Positions 38,873-46,049 of a stretch of 56,325 bases of DNA are shown piece after piece. This stretch comes from a virus. The translations under genes and the position numbers were made by a program. The notes beneath the pieces are model-generated. The model was not told where the DNA came from and ran no database searches. It saw only the letters and a list, made by a program, of their open reading frames with translations. The stretch spans positions 1 to 56,325 of IMG/VR virus record IMGVR_UViG_3300042868_007474. The stretch is one strand, 5' to 3'. Each line of letters opens with the position of its first letter. The stretch's first letter is position 1.

Positions 38873-39196
38873 ATGAATAACACTACCAAGTTCCCCAAGT
38901 TCAGAACCTTCCTCAACGACCACAACAAATCGCCGAGGGCTATTGCCCTCGCCGTGTGCAACAAGGCATCCAAGAACGCCTGTTCCTGTTCGCTGGACGA
39001 CCTGCCCGAGACCTTCTCCTTCGTCCGTGAGGTCGATACGATGGAGAACACTATTGCCAATTGGGGCATCCCTCGCAACCCCTCTGACGGGCAGATTGAA
39101 GCCCTTTACAAGCACGCCTTGGAAGCCGTCCAAGACCTCTCCGTGTCGGCGGGCTTCTATCGCCTCCACAGCATTAAGCACCCGATTAAAATCTAA
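38873..39196 (+). CDS. 107-residue protein, unknown
   Basis: MNNTTKFPKFRTFLNDHNKSP; central Cys-rich stretch (NKASKNACSCSLDDLPETF) and helical C-terminus. ATG 8-9 nt after CATACT (TTGTAA-N16-CATACT). The longer upstream frame covers the promoter and is not used. Confidence 0.74.
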   Translation: MNNTTKFPKFRTFLNDHNKSPRAIALAVCNKASKNACSCSLDDLPETFSFVREVDTMENTIANWGIPRNPSDGQIEALYKHALEAVQDLSVSAGFYRLHSIKHPIKI

Positions 39197-39238
39197 AAAT
39201 CTTCTTGCAAAAAACCAAAACCCATACATACTACTTAA

Positions 39239-39526
39239 ATGCACATCACCCATCATCACAACTGCCACATCCATTCGGCTGTCCAGAACCTTACCCACGC
39301 AATCAAGCACCTCGAAAATGCTGACAAGGAGTTTCTTGTCGCCGAGGTGGTAGCATCCATTGGCGAGACGGGGGCGGTAGTCCCCGAGGATTATGTTCGC
39401 TTTATCGCAAATCCGTCCCGTAAGGAAGGTCGCTATCGCCTCCTCCGTGCCATCTCCGAAATGGAAAACGCTATTAAGGATGTCAGAAAGTCCCTTGAAA
39501 CCGACCCCAATAATGTCGAAAGTTGA
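39239..39526 (+). CDS. 95-residue His-rich helical protein
   Basis: MHITHHHNCHIHSAVQNLTHA: His-rich N-terminus, then helices and acidic end. Leaderless: ATG 7 nt after CATACT (TTGCAA-N16-CATACT). The His cluster could bind metal. Its stop overlaps the next gene by about 14 nt. Confidence 0.72.
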   Translation: MHITHHHNCHIHSAVQNLTHAIKHLENADKEFLVAEVVASIGETGAVVPEDYVRFIANPSRKEGRYRLLRAISEMENAIKDVRKSLETDPNNVES

Positions 39527-39695
39527 GGATGCGGATAGCCACCGAATGGCCGAGGTCAGAGACCTTGTGCTATTCGTTATCCGAGCCAAAGATAAATTGG
39601 CTGGGCAACCCGAGCCAGCCCGCTCGGAGAACCTTGCCCGTATCAAGGAAGCACAGATGAGGCTTGAAATTATAAAGTCCCATATGGGGCTGTAA
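39513..39695 (+). CDS. 60-residue helical protein, unknown
   Basis: MSKVEDADSHRMAEVRDLVLFV... starts inside the end of the previous gene. A GGGGCT GTA AGCCCC hairpin overlaps its stop codon, a possible attenuator or terminator without T-run. Coupled with the previous gene. Confidence 0.66.
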   Translation: MSKVEDADSHRMAEVRDLVLFVIRAKDKLAGQPEPARSENLARIKEAQMRLEIIKSHMGL

Positions 39696-39719
39696 GCCCC
39701 ATTGACATAAGACAATTAT

Positions 39720-39923
39720 ATGGATAAGTATATTAAAACGGCTTACGATGCGGCACTCTCGGCGGGGACTCCACTTCAAAAAGAAGCGTGTGCAAAGTTT
39801 AAGGAAGTTATGCTTGAGGCAGGTGGCCCAAAAGAGTTCCAAGAATGGTCTGACGAAAAGGTTATGGACTTCGCAATAGACCTTATACTAAAAACCAAGA
39901 TTAGACAGCACATAATTGATTGA
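39720..39923 (+). CDS. 67-residue helical protein, unknown
   Basis: MDKYIKTAYDAALSAGTPLQ, followed by more helices. A TTGACA lies 21 nt upstream but its spaced -10 falls inside the gene, so the promoter is doubtful and it may be read from the preceding gene. AT-rich codon use differs from neighbours (GAT, AAA), hinting at separate origin. Confidence 0.65.
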   Translation: MDKYIKTAYDAALSAGTPLQKEACAKFKEVMLEAGGPKEFQEWSDEKVMDFAIDLILKTKIRQHIID

Positions 39924-40009
39924 TAGGTATTTATATGACGGCATTCGGTCATTAAAATAGTTTAAGATAAACTTGCATTTGGTTGCAGGGTGTGCATACT
40001 GTATCTCGT

Positions 40010-40375
40010 ATGAAACACACCACCAAGAAAGCCATCCTCATTAACGCCAAGACCAACACCGTCAGTTTCGTGGAGGTCGGTGAATACACCGACATTTACA
40101 AGCACTGCGGTTATCAGACCTTTACCTGCGTGGGTCTCCCGCAGGAGAAGGAAACCCTCTATGTCGATGACGAGGGTCTTATCAATGGCACGGACTACGG
40201 CTTTACCATCGAGGGCTACGCCGACCCCCTTATGGGCAACGGACTCATTCTCGGGACTCGTTCCAACGGGGACAGCCGAGACACCGACCTTACGGTTGAG
40301 GAAGTTTGTAAAATGGTTCGCATTCTTCGCCCAACGGCTTTCGGCTTCATTTCGATGAAGCCCACGGCTGGATAA
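40010..40375 (+). CDS. DUF3846-like protein
   Basis: 121 residues. KKAILINAKTNTVSFVEVGEYTDIYKHCG, then ETLYVDDEGLINGTDYGF, EGYADPLMGNGLILGT. The D-D-E-G-L turn and the PLxGNGLxxG segment are typical of DUF3846 proteins, small phage proteins of unknown function. Promoter TTGCAT-N16-CATACT with 9 nt to the ATG. Basic N-terminus, beta-rich core. Confidence 0.75.
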   Translation: MKHTTKKAILINAKTNTVSFVEVGEYTDIYKHCGYQTFTCVGLPQEKETLYVDDEGLINGTDYGFTIEGYADPLMGNGLILGTRSNGDSRDTDLTVEEVCKMVRILRPTAFGFISMKPTAG

Positions 40376-40390
40376 TTGGTTAAAATCTTC

Positions 40391-40418
40391 TTGACATTAC
40401 TCACACTATTCGCATACT
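40391..40418 (+). promoter_or_regulatory. strong class-II promoter
   Basis: TTGACA at 40391-40396, 16-nt spacer, CATACT at 40413-40418. Confidence 0.85.
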
Positions 40419-40428
40419 TATTAACACT

Positions 40429-40761
40429 ATGGACTACCAGATTTACGAAGTTGTAATTCGCTACCTTGACACCCCAGACGAAGAACCCCACGCCGTCCTT
40501 GTGTCGGTCGGGGAAGACCAGCCCGAGGAGGGTGGCGAGGATGACGAGGCTTGTTTTTTCCATTTCTACCCGTTTGAGTGGGAAGACCTTTGCAAGACCA
40601 TTAAGGAGGGTTTCCGCTATGATGTAGACGGCGAGTTCCGAGTTGAGAACCACGGGGACGAGTATGTTGAAGACCTTGCCAATGAGCCAGACGAAGACCC
40701 AGAGCCAATGGGCGATGAGGTCGAAGGCGAGACCGAGCAAGAACCAGAACAGGGTGCTTGA
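40429..40761 (+). CDS. 110-residue acidic protein, unknown
   Basis: Beta-rich front (MDYQIYEVVIRYLDTPDEEPHA), acidic EEGGEDDE turn, FYPFEWEDLCKTI, then a strongly acidic tail (NEPDEDPEPMGDEVEGETEQ). Start 10 nt after CATACT. The tail could be a DNA mimic; no motif found. Ends the plus-strand block before the RNA region. Confidence 0.72.
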   Translation: MDYQIYEVVIRYLDTPDEEPHAVLVSVGEDQPEEGGEDDEACFFHFYPFEWEDLCKTIKEGFRYDVDGEFRVENHGDEYVEDLANEPDEDPEPMGDEVEGETEQEPEQGA

Positions 40762-40805
40762 CGGCTCTGCCGCTTGTTAGGTATCTTGCAGTAACTTAAA
40801 CAACT

Positions 40806-40843
40806 GAAAGACCCCCCACACGAAACACCGTGTGGAGGGTCAG
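40806..40843 (-). terminator. terminator of RNA-1
   Basis: Minus-strand hairpin GACCCTCCACAC GGTGTTTC GTGTGGGGGGTC followed by TTTC. Very strong stem (10-11 bp); it also may stop plus-strand read-through. Confidence 0.8.
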
Positions 40844-41137
40844 TTGTTATGTATGAACCAACGCTAAATGAAGGCTAACAGGGATAGTTCCAGCGACAAC
40901 AATAACATTCCGTGCCTTGCAACCAACAACAACAACGCTTGGGGCTCTTACGATGCTCCCCACTTCCCTGTTAGCACAAATTAATCGGAGATTTTTCGAT
41001 AGTCCTTTTCACCCTGCTCTGGTTAGACCAATCGAGGGTGTCGGCTCACCGCTGGTAGTCGGTGGCAGTCCTTACGGATACTGCAAGGGGGCGGGCCTCA
41101 CGGCTTGTCGCATCTCCAAAGTGTTTCAATCAACGAT
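40806..41137 (-). ncRNA. candidate structured RNA-1 (about 330 nt)
   Basis: A minus-strand promoter (TTGCAT 41166-41171, 16-nt spacer, CATACT 41144-41149) would start RNA near 41137, ending at the hairpin 40806-40843. No ORF longer than about 14 codons begins near the 5' end. Potential helices: GCC GTGA GGC, CACCG ... CGGTG, CACCCT ... AGGGTG enclosing TGGT CTA ACCA, ATCG ... CGAT, and an 11-bp long-range helix GCTAACAGGGA (40965-40975) with TCCCTGTTAGC (40874-40884). Its first residues resemble RNA-2. No known class was recognised (not tmRNA, RNase P or group I intron by eye). Confidence 0.62.
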
Positions 41138-41143
41138 ACATAC

Positions 41144-41171
41144 AGTATGCATAACCTTTCGGATAATGCAA
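41144..41171 (-). promoter_or_regulatory. promoter of RNA-1
   Basis: TTGCAT, 16-nt spacer, CATACT then GTATGTATC on the minus strand, matching the array class-II form although all neighbouring genes are on plus. Confidence 0.8.
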
Positions 41172-41179
41172 GAAGAAAG

Positions 41180-41373
41180 TTGAATGTCTTGTGCCTTTGC
41201 AGATGGGGGAAGTTCTCCGTATTCCCACCCGCTTTGTCCGCACAAGCATCTTGGGTTTGTAGTCGGAGCGTTCCGCTCCCGCTGTCTCTTCCCCCGCTTT
41301 GGACACGGGGTGATAGCCATTGGCAACCAGCGAGGTTTCTACAAACTTGCACAAAGTGATTTCAATTAACAAT
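41180..41373 (-). ncRNA. candidate structured RNA-2 (about 190 nt)
   Basis: Promoter at 41380-41407 (minus). The transcript would begin near 41373 and share its start (GTTRATTGAAA-CACTTTG) with RNA-1. Nested pairing: CTTTGT with ACAAAG, GTTTGTAG with CTACAAAC, and internal hairpins CCCCG/CGGGG, GGAGCG GAA CGCTCC and GGGAA/TTCCC. The 66-codon ORF on this strand crosses the RNA-1 promoter and does not look like a protein. No terminator is visible before the RNA-1 promoter, so read-through into RNA-1 is possible. A rod-like fold recalls 6S RNA, but no diagnostic feature confirms it. Confidence 0.58.
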
Positions 41374-41379
41374 AAATAC

Positions 41380-41407
41380 AGTATGCATACCTCCGAAAGA
41401 AATGCAA
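41380..41407 (-). promoter_or_regulatory. promoter of RNA-2
   Basis: TTGCAT at 41402-41407, 16-nt spacer, CATACT at 41380-41385 on the minus strand. Confidence 0.8.
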
Positions 41408-41504
41408 GCACCATTTTAACATTCATTTGCTAGGTCGCTATATGATTGAAAATAGTTGAATAAACATCTTGAAAAAAATCTAAAACCTGTAATACTGTAT
41501 CTCT

Positions 41505-41693
41505 ATGACACTCGCTCAATACCAGCAAGGAATGAAACGACTCGCCGAAATCCGCAACAGCCTTACCACGGCTCGGCAGGAACTCGCCTCCGAGAAGAAC
41601 TACGACCTGCGTGAAATGCATCAAGCGGTTATCAATGCCCTTATGGCAGAAATGCAGGAAACCGAAACCTTAATGAACGGACTTCAAAAATAA
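41505..41693 (+). CDS. 62-residue helical protein, unknown
   Basis: MTLAQYQQGMKRLAEIRNSL; coiled-coil type helices ending ETETLMNGLQK. Promoter TTGAAA-N16-AATACT, ATG 9 nt after it. Unknown role. Confidence 0.72.
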   Translation: MTLAQYQQGMKRLAEIRNSLTTARQELASEKNYDLREMHQAVINALMAEMQETETLMNGLQK

Positions 41694-41757
41694 TTCATTT
41701 TCATCTTTACATTAAATCAGATTTGTGCATACTGTATCTTCTAACCCAAACAACCAA

Positions 41758-42045
41758 ATGACCACACTCAAAACCGTCTCCATCTACAACACCATCGACA
41801 CGATGACCGCCCGCAAGCCCTCTTGTTGGGGGGATATCCCCGCCGTGGCTGTCGCTCACGAACTGAAATCCATTCTGTTCGGTCGCCTCCCCGTGCTGGA
41901 AATCGAGTCCGCAGAATACCATCCCCTCGATGACATTGAAGGTGGTGTGCCGAACCAGCGTTTTATGCTGAACTACGGCGAGAAGACTTACTATGTGAAC
42001 TCCGAGGGCTATAACTATTGCCGATACATTTGCGAAATTGTTTGA
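41758..42045 (+). CDS. 95-residue protein, unknown
   Basis: MTTLKTVSIYNTIDTMTARKPS, beta-rich with Cys/Tyr end (YNYCRYICEIV). Promoter TTTACA-N16-CATACT; A/C leader (CTAACCCAAACAACCAA). No family. Confidence 0.73.
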   Translation: MTTLKTVSIYNTIDTMTARKPSCWGDIPAVAVAHELKSILFGRLPVLEIESAEYHPLDDIEGGVPNQRFMLNYGEKTYYVNSEGYNYCRYICEIV

Positions 42046-42092
42046 CTTTCCAACCCAAATAACCATACTAACTAAATCCAACCAACACTACT

Positions 42093-42359
42093 ATGAGCAA
42101 TATGTCTTACTGCCGTTTCGAAAATACCGTCTCCGACTTGGAGGACTGCGTTGAGTCGTGGAGCGATGGTGTTTCGTCCAAGGACGAAGCCCGAGCCCGC
42201 CAGCGACTTGTCGAGGTCGCCGAGGAAGTCCTCTCCCTCTACCGCTCTGACAGGGAGATGGTGGACAGCCTTGAACTCAATGAGGAGGGCAAGTCTTACG
42301 AGGCTGACGATGACGACACGGAGGACGAGGATAACGAGTCCTCCTCGGACTCCGAGTAA
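42093..42359 (+). CDS. MSNMSYCRF-family protein
   Basis: 88 residues starting MSNMSYCRFENTVSDLEDCVESW. This N-terminal signature is common in phage proteins of unknown function (SYCRFxNTxxDLxDC). The acidic helical rest ends in an Asp/Glu/Ser tail (DDDDTEDEDNESSSDSE). Promoter TTGACT-N16-CATACT with an A/C-rich 26-nt leader. Terminator CCCC TCAC GGGG plus T4 at 42365-42387. Confidence 0.78.
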   Translation: MSNMSYCRFENTVSDLEDCVESWSDGVSSKDEARARQRLVEVAEEVLSLYRSDREMVDSLELNEEGKSYEADDDDTEDEDNESSSDSE

Positions 42360-42439
42360 GGTTTAGCCCCTCACGGGGCTTTTCCTTTGGTTTGGTTGTT
42401 AGGTATCTAACAGACCCCAAAGTTGCCCCCACGGCGACC

Positions 42440-42465
42440 CATTTGGAATATTGTAGCACATTCGC
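42440..42465. promoter_or_regulatory. intergenic element II, copy 7
   Basis: CATTTGGAATATTGTAGCACATTC, then GTAAAGCAAAAAG. Confidence 0.6.
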
Positions 42466-42532
42466 AAGCCGTTGTAAAGCAAAAAGATAAGAGTTTATTC
42501 TTTGATTGTTTTACGAAAAGATAACTTTGTGC

Positions 42533-42560
42533 TTGCGGAAACTTAAATCGTATGCATACT
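42533..42560 (+). promoter_or_regulatory. promoter of DUF932-like gene
   Basis: TTGCGG at 42533-42538, 16-nt spacer, CATACT at 42555-42560; leader of about 50 nt, A/C-rich. Confidence 0.75.
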
Positions 42561-42614
42561 TGTAAGAGTCCAATCAAGGACAACCAACCAAAACTAAACC
42601 AAACCAAAATACAT

Positions 42615-43490
42615 ATGACCACGAACCTCACCACCACCACCGCCTCGGAAGCCATTGAGCGTCAGACTGAAAAGTTTGACTACACGGTTTCCCAAGTCCC
42701 GTTCCACCTCCCGAACGGCTCGCAGACCCGTTTTCTCGCTAATGTGCGGGATGACAACGGCGAAGTCCTCGGGTGCGTCTCCGACCGCTACGAAGTCCTC
42801 CAAAACTCCGATATGCTCGGGGCTTCCGAAGACCTCTTCAAGGCCGAGGGCTTCTCTAACTTCAAGCGTAAGACCGTTTGCACGAACGGCGGGGCTCGCA
42901 TCCGAGCCATTTATGACTTCCCCGACCACGGCTTCAAACTGTCGAACGGGAACGACCTCACCTTCCGCTTGAAGGTTCAGAACTCCTTTGACGGCTCGCT
43001 CCGTGCCTCGTTCCAAGTCGGTCTCGTTCGCCTCGTTTGCACGAACGGCCTTGCCCTCCCCGTTGCGGCTGTTGGTATGTCCCGCAAGCACACCCAGCAC
43101 CTCGACCCGAACGGTCTCCGTGAGGCGTTCGCCCGCTCCATTAACGCCTTCAAGGAGTCCGCTCCCCTCTTCAATCGGATGATTGAGACCCGCTTGACGC
43201 AGGAGGAGGGCAACAGCATCCTGCTGAACTTCGAAAAGTCCAAGGTTATGAGCGAGCGGATGCGTGAGGGCATACAAGCGGTTTGGGAGCGTCCGACTTA
43301 CGCCGAGGACAGCACCCGCAACCTGTTCAACCTCTACAACGCCACGACCCAGCACCTTACCCATTCGGTTGAGGGCAAGCGGTTCGAACTTGCCGAGCGT
43401 GTGAACACGGGAGTCCTCAACTCCATCTCCAAGGCGGTGAAGCGAAACAACCTCGCCTCGCTGATGGTTGCCAACCTCGGGGATAACTAA
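42615..43490 (+). CDS. DUF932-like phage/plasmid protein
   Basis: 291 residues, the largest array gene. RFLANVRDDNGEVLGCVSDRYEVLQN near the front, KRKTVCTNGGARIRAIYDFPD, RASFQVGLVRLVCTNGLALP and an AERVNTGVLNSISKAVKRN end agree with DUF932 (phage/plasmid-like) proteins. The family is common on mobile DNA; the function is unknown, possibly DNA-associated. ATG preferred after the ACCAAACCAAAATACAT leader; an in-frame start in the promoter is not used. A long GC-rich hairpin follows the stop. Confidence 0.78.
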   Translation: MTTNLTTTTASEAIERQTEKFDYTVSQVPFHLPNGSQTRFLANVRDDNGEVLGCVSDRYEVLQNSDMLGASEDLFKAEGFSNFKRKTVCTNGGARIRAIYDFPDHGFKLSNGNDLTFRLKVQNSFDGSLRASFQVGLVRLVCTNGLALPVAAVGMSRKHTQHLDPNGLREAFARSINAFKESAPLFNRMIETRLTQEEGNSILLNFEKSKVMSERMREGIQAVWERPTYAEDSTRNLFNLYNATTQHLTHSVEGKRFELAERVNTGVLNSISKAVKRNNLASLMVANLGDN

Positions 43491-43586
43491 TCCCCCGAGC
43501 GGGCGGGTCGAACAGGGTGGGGGCTAACGCCCCCGCCCTTTCTTTGTTTGCAAGCATTGACAAACCTGCTATGCTGTCCCCCTCAT

Positions 43587-43922
43587 ATGGTATCCAAAAA
43601 AGATTATTTTAAAGTTGACCTTTTCCCCGATGGTATGCATTGTCCAAAATGCAGGGGAGTGCATTTCCACCCCAAGGCAACGGTTTTACCAAACCTAGTA
43701 TCCGTAGTGCCAGACCCAAAGGGTAAGGACGGGAAAGTTAGCCTGTGGGTGGCTCGGTCTGAGTGCCTAACAACAGGGTGCAACGGCTTTGTGGATTGGA
43801 CATTCCATCCCGACTACTGCAACGGAGACCGCCTTGGAAACCCTTATAGAGCCATTGTAGAGTGGGGTTCTAACCCACTTGGGCTGGAAGCGTTCAAGGA
43901 CTTCCCTCGGAGCAATAGTTAA
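43587..43922 (+). CDS. 111-residue Cys-pair protein
   Basis: CPKCRGVHFHP and SECLTTGCNGFVDW: two Cys pairs (C-x-x-C, C-x4-C) suggest a zinc ribbon with a conserved aromatic core. The start at 43587 lies after a CCCTCAT leader; -35 TTGCAA, -10 TATGCT at 16 nt. Function unknown. Confidence 0.74.
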   Translation: MVSKKDYFKVDLFPDGMHCPKCRGVHFHPKATVLPNLVSVVPDPKGKDGKVSLWVARSECLTTGCNGFVDWTFHPDYCNGDRLGNPYRAIVEWGSNPLGLEAFKDFPRSNS

Positions 43923-43977
43923 GTTTTTTAGATTTGATGCTTGTATTTCTCAGAGGTTCGTGCATACTGTATCTACT

Positions 43978-44145
43978 ATGAAACACGAAATGGAATACAT
44001 CGCAACCATCCAAGTCCTCTCTGGCTCTATGGCTGGACAGATGCTTGAAATCGAAACGCTGGACAAGTGGGCTATTGGCTCTCACCACCACATCGCCGAG
44101 CAGACCTTTGTCGTCCTCGGCCTTGAAGAAAATCCGCTGGAATGA
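43978..44145 (+). CDS. 55-residue protein, unknown
   Basis: MKHEMEYIATIQVLSGSMAGQ, a compact beta-rich protein ending VVLGLEENPLE. Promoter TTGTAT-N16-CATACT, ATG 9 nt after. Unknown. Confidence 0.72.
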   Translation: MKHEMEYIATIQVLSGSMAGQMLEIETLDKWAIGSHHHIAEQTFVVLGLEENPLE

Positions 44146-44203
44146 AAATAAGACTTGTAATCTAAACCAAAATTTGCATACTGTATCTTCTCCAACCAAT
44201 ACC

Positions 44204-44449
44204 ATGAAAAACACTAACTACAAAATCCAGAACGACACCCTTGATAAGATTAAGCCCGCCCTTGATAAGGCAAAGATTAAGTGGGTGCTTGTCTTTGACG
44301 AGGATGTGCTTGACCGCCTTGACGGCGACCCCCGCCTTGCAAAACTCACGCCCGAAATCATGGAGTCCATCAAGGACGACACCGTTGATGCCCTTATGGA
44401 AGCGTGGGCTGATTGCATCGACTCTGCCATTGACAACAACATCCGATAA
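44204..44449 (+). CDS. 81-residue protein, family E
   Basis: MKNTNYKIQNDTLDKI; the stretch WVLVFDEDVLDRL ... MESIKDDTVDALMEAWADCI is related to genes at 45464 and 48349 (shared hydrophobic-acidic strand, then an I-K-x-x-V-x-D-A-L helix). Acidic. The promoter of the next gene (TTGACA) is embedded in its last codons. Unknown. Confidence 0.74.
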   Translation: MKNTNYKIQNDTLDKIKPALDKAKIKWVLVFDEDVLDRLDGDPRLAKLTPEIMESIKDDTVDALMEAWADCIDSAIDNNIR

Positions 44450-44457
44450 AGCATAAT
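44430..44457 (+). promoter_or_regulatory. promoter inside the end of gene 44204-44449
   Basis: TTGACA at 44430-44435, 16-nt spacer, CATAAT at 44452-44457. It drives 44467-44850; the -35 lies within the previous coding sequence. Confidence 0.82.
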
Positions 44458-44466
44458 ACTACTACT

Positions 44467-44850
44467 ATGGGACTCGACCAATACGCTTACTCGGTTAGCA
44501 AGGCAGACCGACCCCTGCTTGACTCGCAGGAATACTATGACGGCGAAGCCGTCATTGAGTCCCAAGAGGAACTTGCTTATTGGAGAAAACACGCCGACCT
44601 TAACGGATGGATGACCAACCTCTACCACAGCAAGGGTGGAGAAGGGAGTTTTAATGGAGAAATTCTTGAGTTAAATGAGGACGACCTCAACTCCCTGCAA
44701 GAAGCCGTCAAGGAAGGTCTTGAGACTGCTACGGGGTTTTTCTGGGGTGTGTCTGACGAGCGACACGACAACGAGACCGTGGCTTTCATCAAGAAGGCAC
44801 TACGAGAGGTGAAGAAGGGTAATGTAGTTTATTATTGTTGCTCTTGGTAA
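44467..44850 (+). CDS. conserved phage protein (MGLDQYAY family)
   Basis: 127 residues: MGLDQYAYSVSK, then YWRKHADLNGWMTNLY, LNEDDLNSLQEAV and GFFWGVSDERHDNE ... FIKKALREVKKGNVVYYCCSW. This N-terminus with a Trp-Arg-Lys-His motif and aromatic end is widely conserved in phages; the function is unknown. ATG 9 nt after CATAAT. A GCCCC/GGGGC terminator with T-run lies at 44854-44876. Confidence 0.78.
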   Translation: MGLDQYAYSVSKADRPLLDSQEYYDGEAVIESQEELAYWRKHADLNGWMTNLYHSKGGEGSFNGEILELNEDDLNSLQEAVKEGLETATGFFWGVSDERHDNETVAFIKKALREVKKGNVVYYCCSW

Positions 44851-44967
44851 AACAATGCCCCGCAGGTGCGGGGCTTCTGTTTGCTCTGGTTGTTAGGTAT
44901 GTATATGATTGAAAGAAATCATAAAATCTTCTTGCAATTTTTATAAACTTATGAATACTGTATGTCT

Positions 44968-45270
44968 ATGACTAAACCCAAGAAAGCCACCAAGTCCGTT
45001 GCCTGTCCCCACCTCGCTGTCGCTTATGAAGGCGGTGGCAATTGGGGTTGGGCATACTACAACACCGCTCAGAAGGCCGTAGAGGTCGCCGAATGGATTA
45101 AGGCGGGGAATAACACCAAGTTCGCTTGCAAGGGTCGTGTGGAGGCTGACAGCGACAAGGGAACGGTCATTAAGGACGGCTCGACCCTCTGGTGCATCCA
45201 CTTTCACTATGACAACACCAATCGCCCTGCATACATCCAGAGCGTTCCAAATATTCGCACTTTGTGGTAA
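44968..45270 (+). CDS. 100-residue protein, unknown
   Basis: MTKPKKATKSVACPHLAVAYEG; beta-rich (FACKGRVEADSDKG; STLWCIHFHYDN) ending IRTLW. Promoter TTGCAA-N16-AATACT; an in-frame ATG two codons upstream is possible. Unknown role. Confidence 0.72.
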   Translation: MTKPKKATKSVACPHLAVAYEGGGNWGWAYYNTAQKAVEVAEWIKAGNNTKFACKGRVEADSDKGTVIKDGSTLWCIHFHYDNTNRPAYIQSVPNIRTLW

Positions 45271-45311
45271 TAAATTCTTTACAAGCCCAACCACTTGTGC
45301 ATACTGTATCT

Positions 45312-45425
45312 ATGACTAACAAGAATACCAAGCGAGCCAGCGGTGGCTCTTTCTGGAAGGTCGAAAGCAAAGCCGACCTCCTTAAGCGACCTGCAAAAAA
45401 GTCTAAAAAAGTTCTTGCAAAATAA
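45312..45425 (+). CDS. 37-residue basic peptide
   Basis: MTNKNTKRASGGSFWKVESK ... KKSKKVLAK. Very Lys-rich. ATG 9 nt after CATACT (TTTACA-N16-CATACT). The next promoter (TTGCAA 45415) overlaps its last codons. Possibly binds nucleic acid. Confidence 0.66.
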   Translation: MTNKNTKRASGGSFWKVESKADLLKRPAKKSKKVLAK

Positions 45426-45442
45426 ACCAACTTCCACATACT
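45415..45442 (+). promoter_or_regulatory. promoter inside end of gene 45312-45425
   Basis: TTGCAA at 45415-45420, 16-nt spacer, CATACT at 45437-45442. Confidence 0.8.
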
Positions 45443-45463
45443 AATCAATCCACCACCAATACT

Positions 45464-45697
45464 ATGAATACCTCCCCCAAAAACAAAGCCCTCCTCGAAA
45501 TGTCCCGCCTTGCGGCTCGGCACGGCATCCTCTACCTCGTCATTGAAGACGAACTGATTGAGACTTACGCCGAAGACGCTGAACTCAAACTTGACTCCGT
45601 GACTATGATGGAGATTAAGGAAGCCGTCCTTGATGCCCTCCAGCAGGATGTTGAAGGACACATTGAGACCGCCGTAGATGATATGGTCGGTAACTAA
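45464..45697 (+). CDS. 77-residue protein, family E
   Basis: MNTSPKNKALLEMSRLAARHG, then ILYLVIEDELIETYAED and MMEIKEAVLDALQQDVEGHI. Paralogue of 44204-44449 and, more weakly, 48349-48591. Acidic; unknown function. Confidence 0.73.
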   Translation: MNTSPKNKALLEMSRLAARHGILYLVIEDELIETYAEDAELKLDSVTMMEIKEAVLDALQQDVEGHIETAVDDMVGN

Positions 45698-45723
45698 TTC
45701 TAACCCAAACCACAAATACAAAA

Positions 45724-45933
45724 ATGAAGCAATACCTCATCACAAAGACTATCACCATCTCGTTTGAATGCGAGGCTAAGAATGAAAAGGACGCTATCAA
45801 GCAGTTCAATTCTGACTTTGAAGATATGTTTAACAATACCGACTCTCAGTTGGACGAAGACCAGCCCGAGAATGTCTATGTAGCCAAGGAGAATGGGGAA
45901 TATGTCCCTGTTGCCGAAGCCAAGGATGCTTGA
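45724..45933 (+). CDS. 69-residue protein, family F
   Basis: MKQYLITKTITISFECEAKNEKD followed by an acidic end. A related pattern (I-x-I/L-x-x-x-C, helix with A/E-K-E-A) occurs at 46050-46271 and 47350-47571. No own promoter visible; 26 nt after the previous stop, so probably co-transcribed. CCCCC TCAC GGGGG terminator at 45939-45962. Confidence 0.72.
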   Translation: MKQYLITKTITISFECEAKNEKDAIKQFNSDFEDMFNNTDSQLDEDQPENVYVAKENGEYVPVAEAKDA

Positions 45934-46049
45934 ACAGAACGCCCCCTCACGGGGGCTTCTTCTTGGAATGATTGTTAGGCACTTATATGATTAAAGAATT
46001 TCATAAAATGTCCTTGCAATTTGTCCGACTTCATACATACTATCAATCT

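Noticed and set aside
40917-41426. Several 60-98 codon ORFs over the RNA-1/RNA-2 region
   Set aside because: They cross promoters and predicted helices, lack start signals at usual distances, and have atypical composition.
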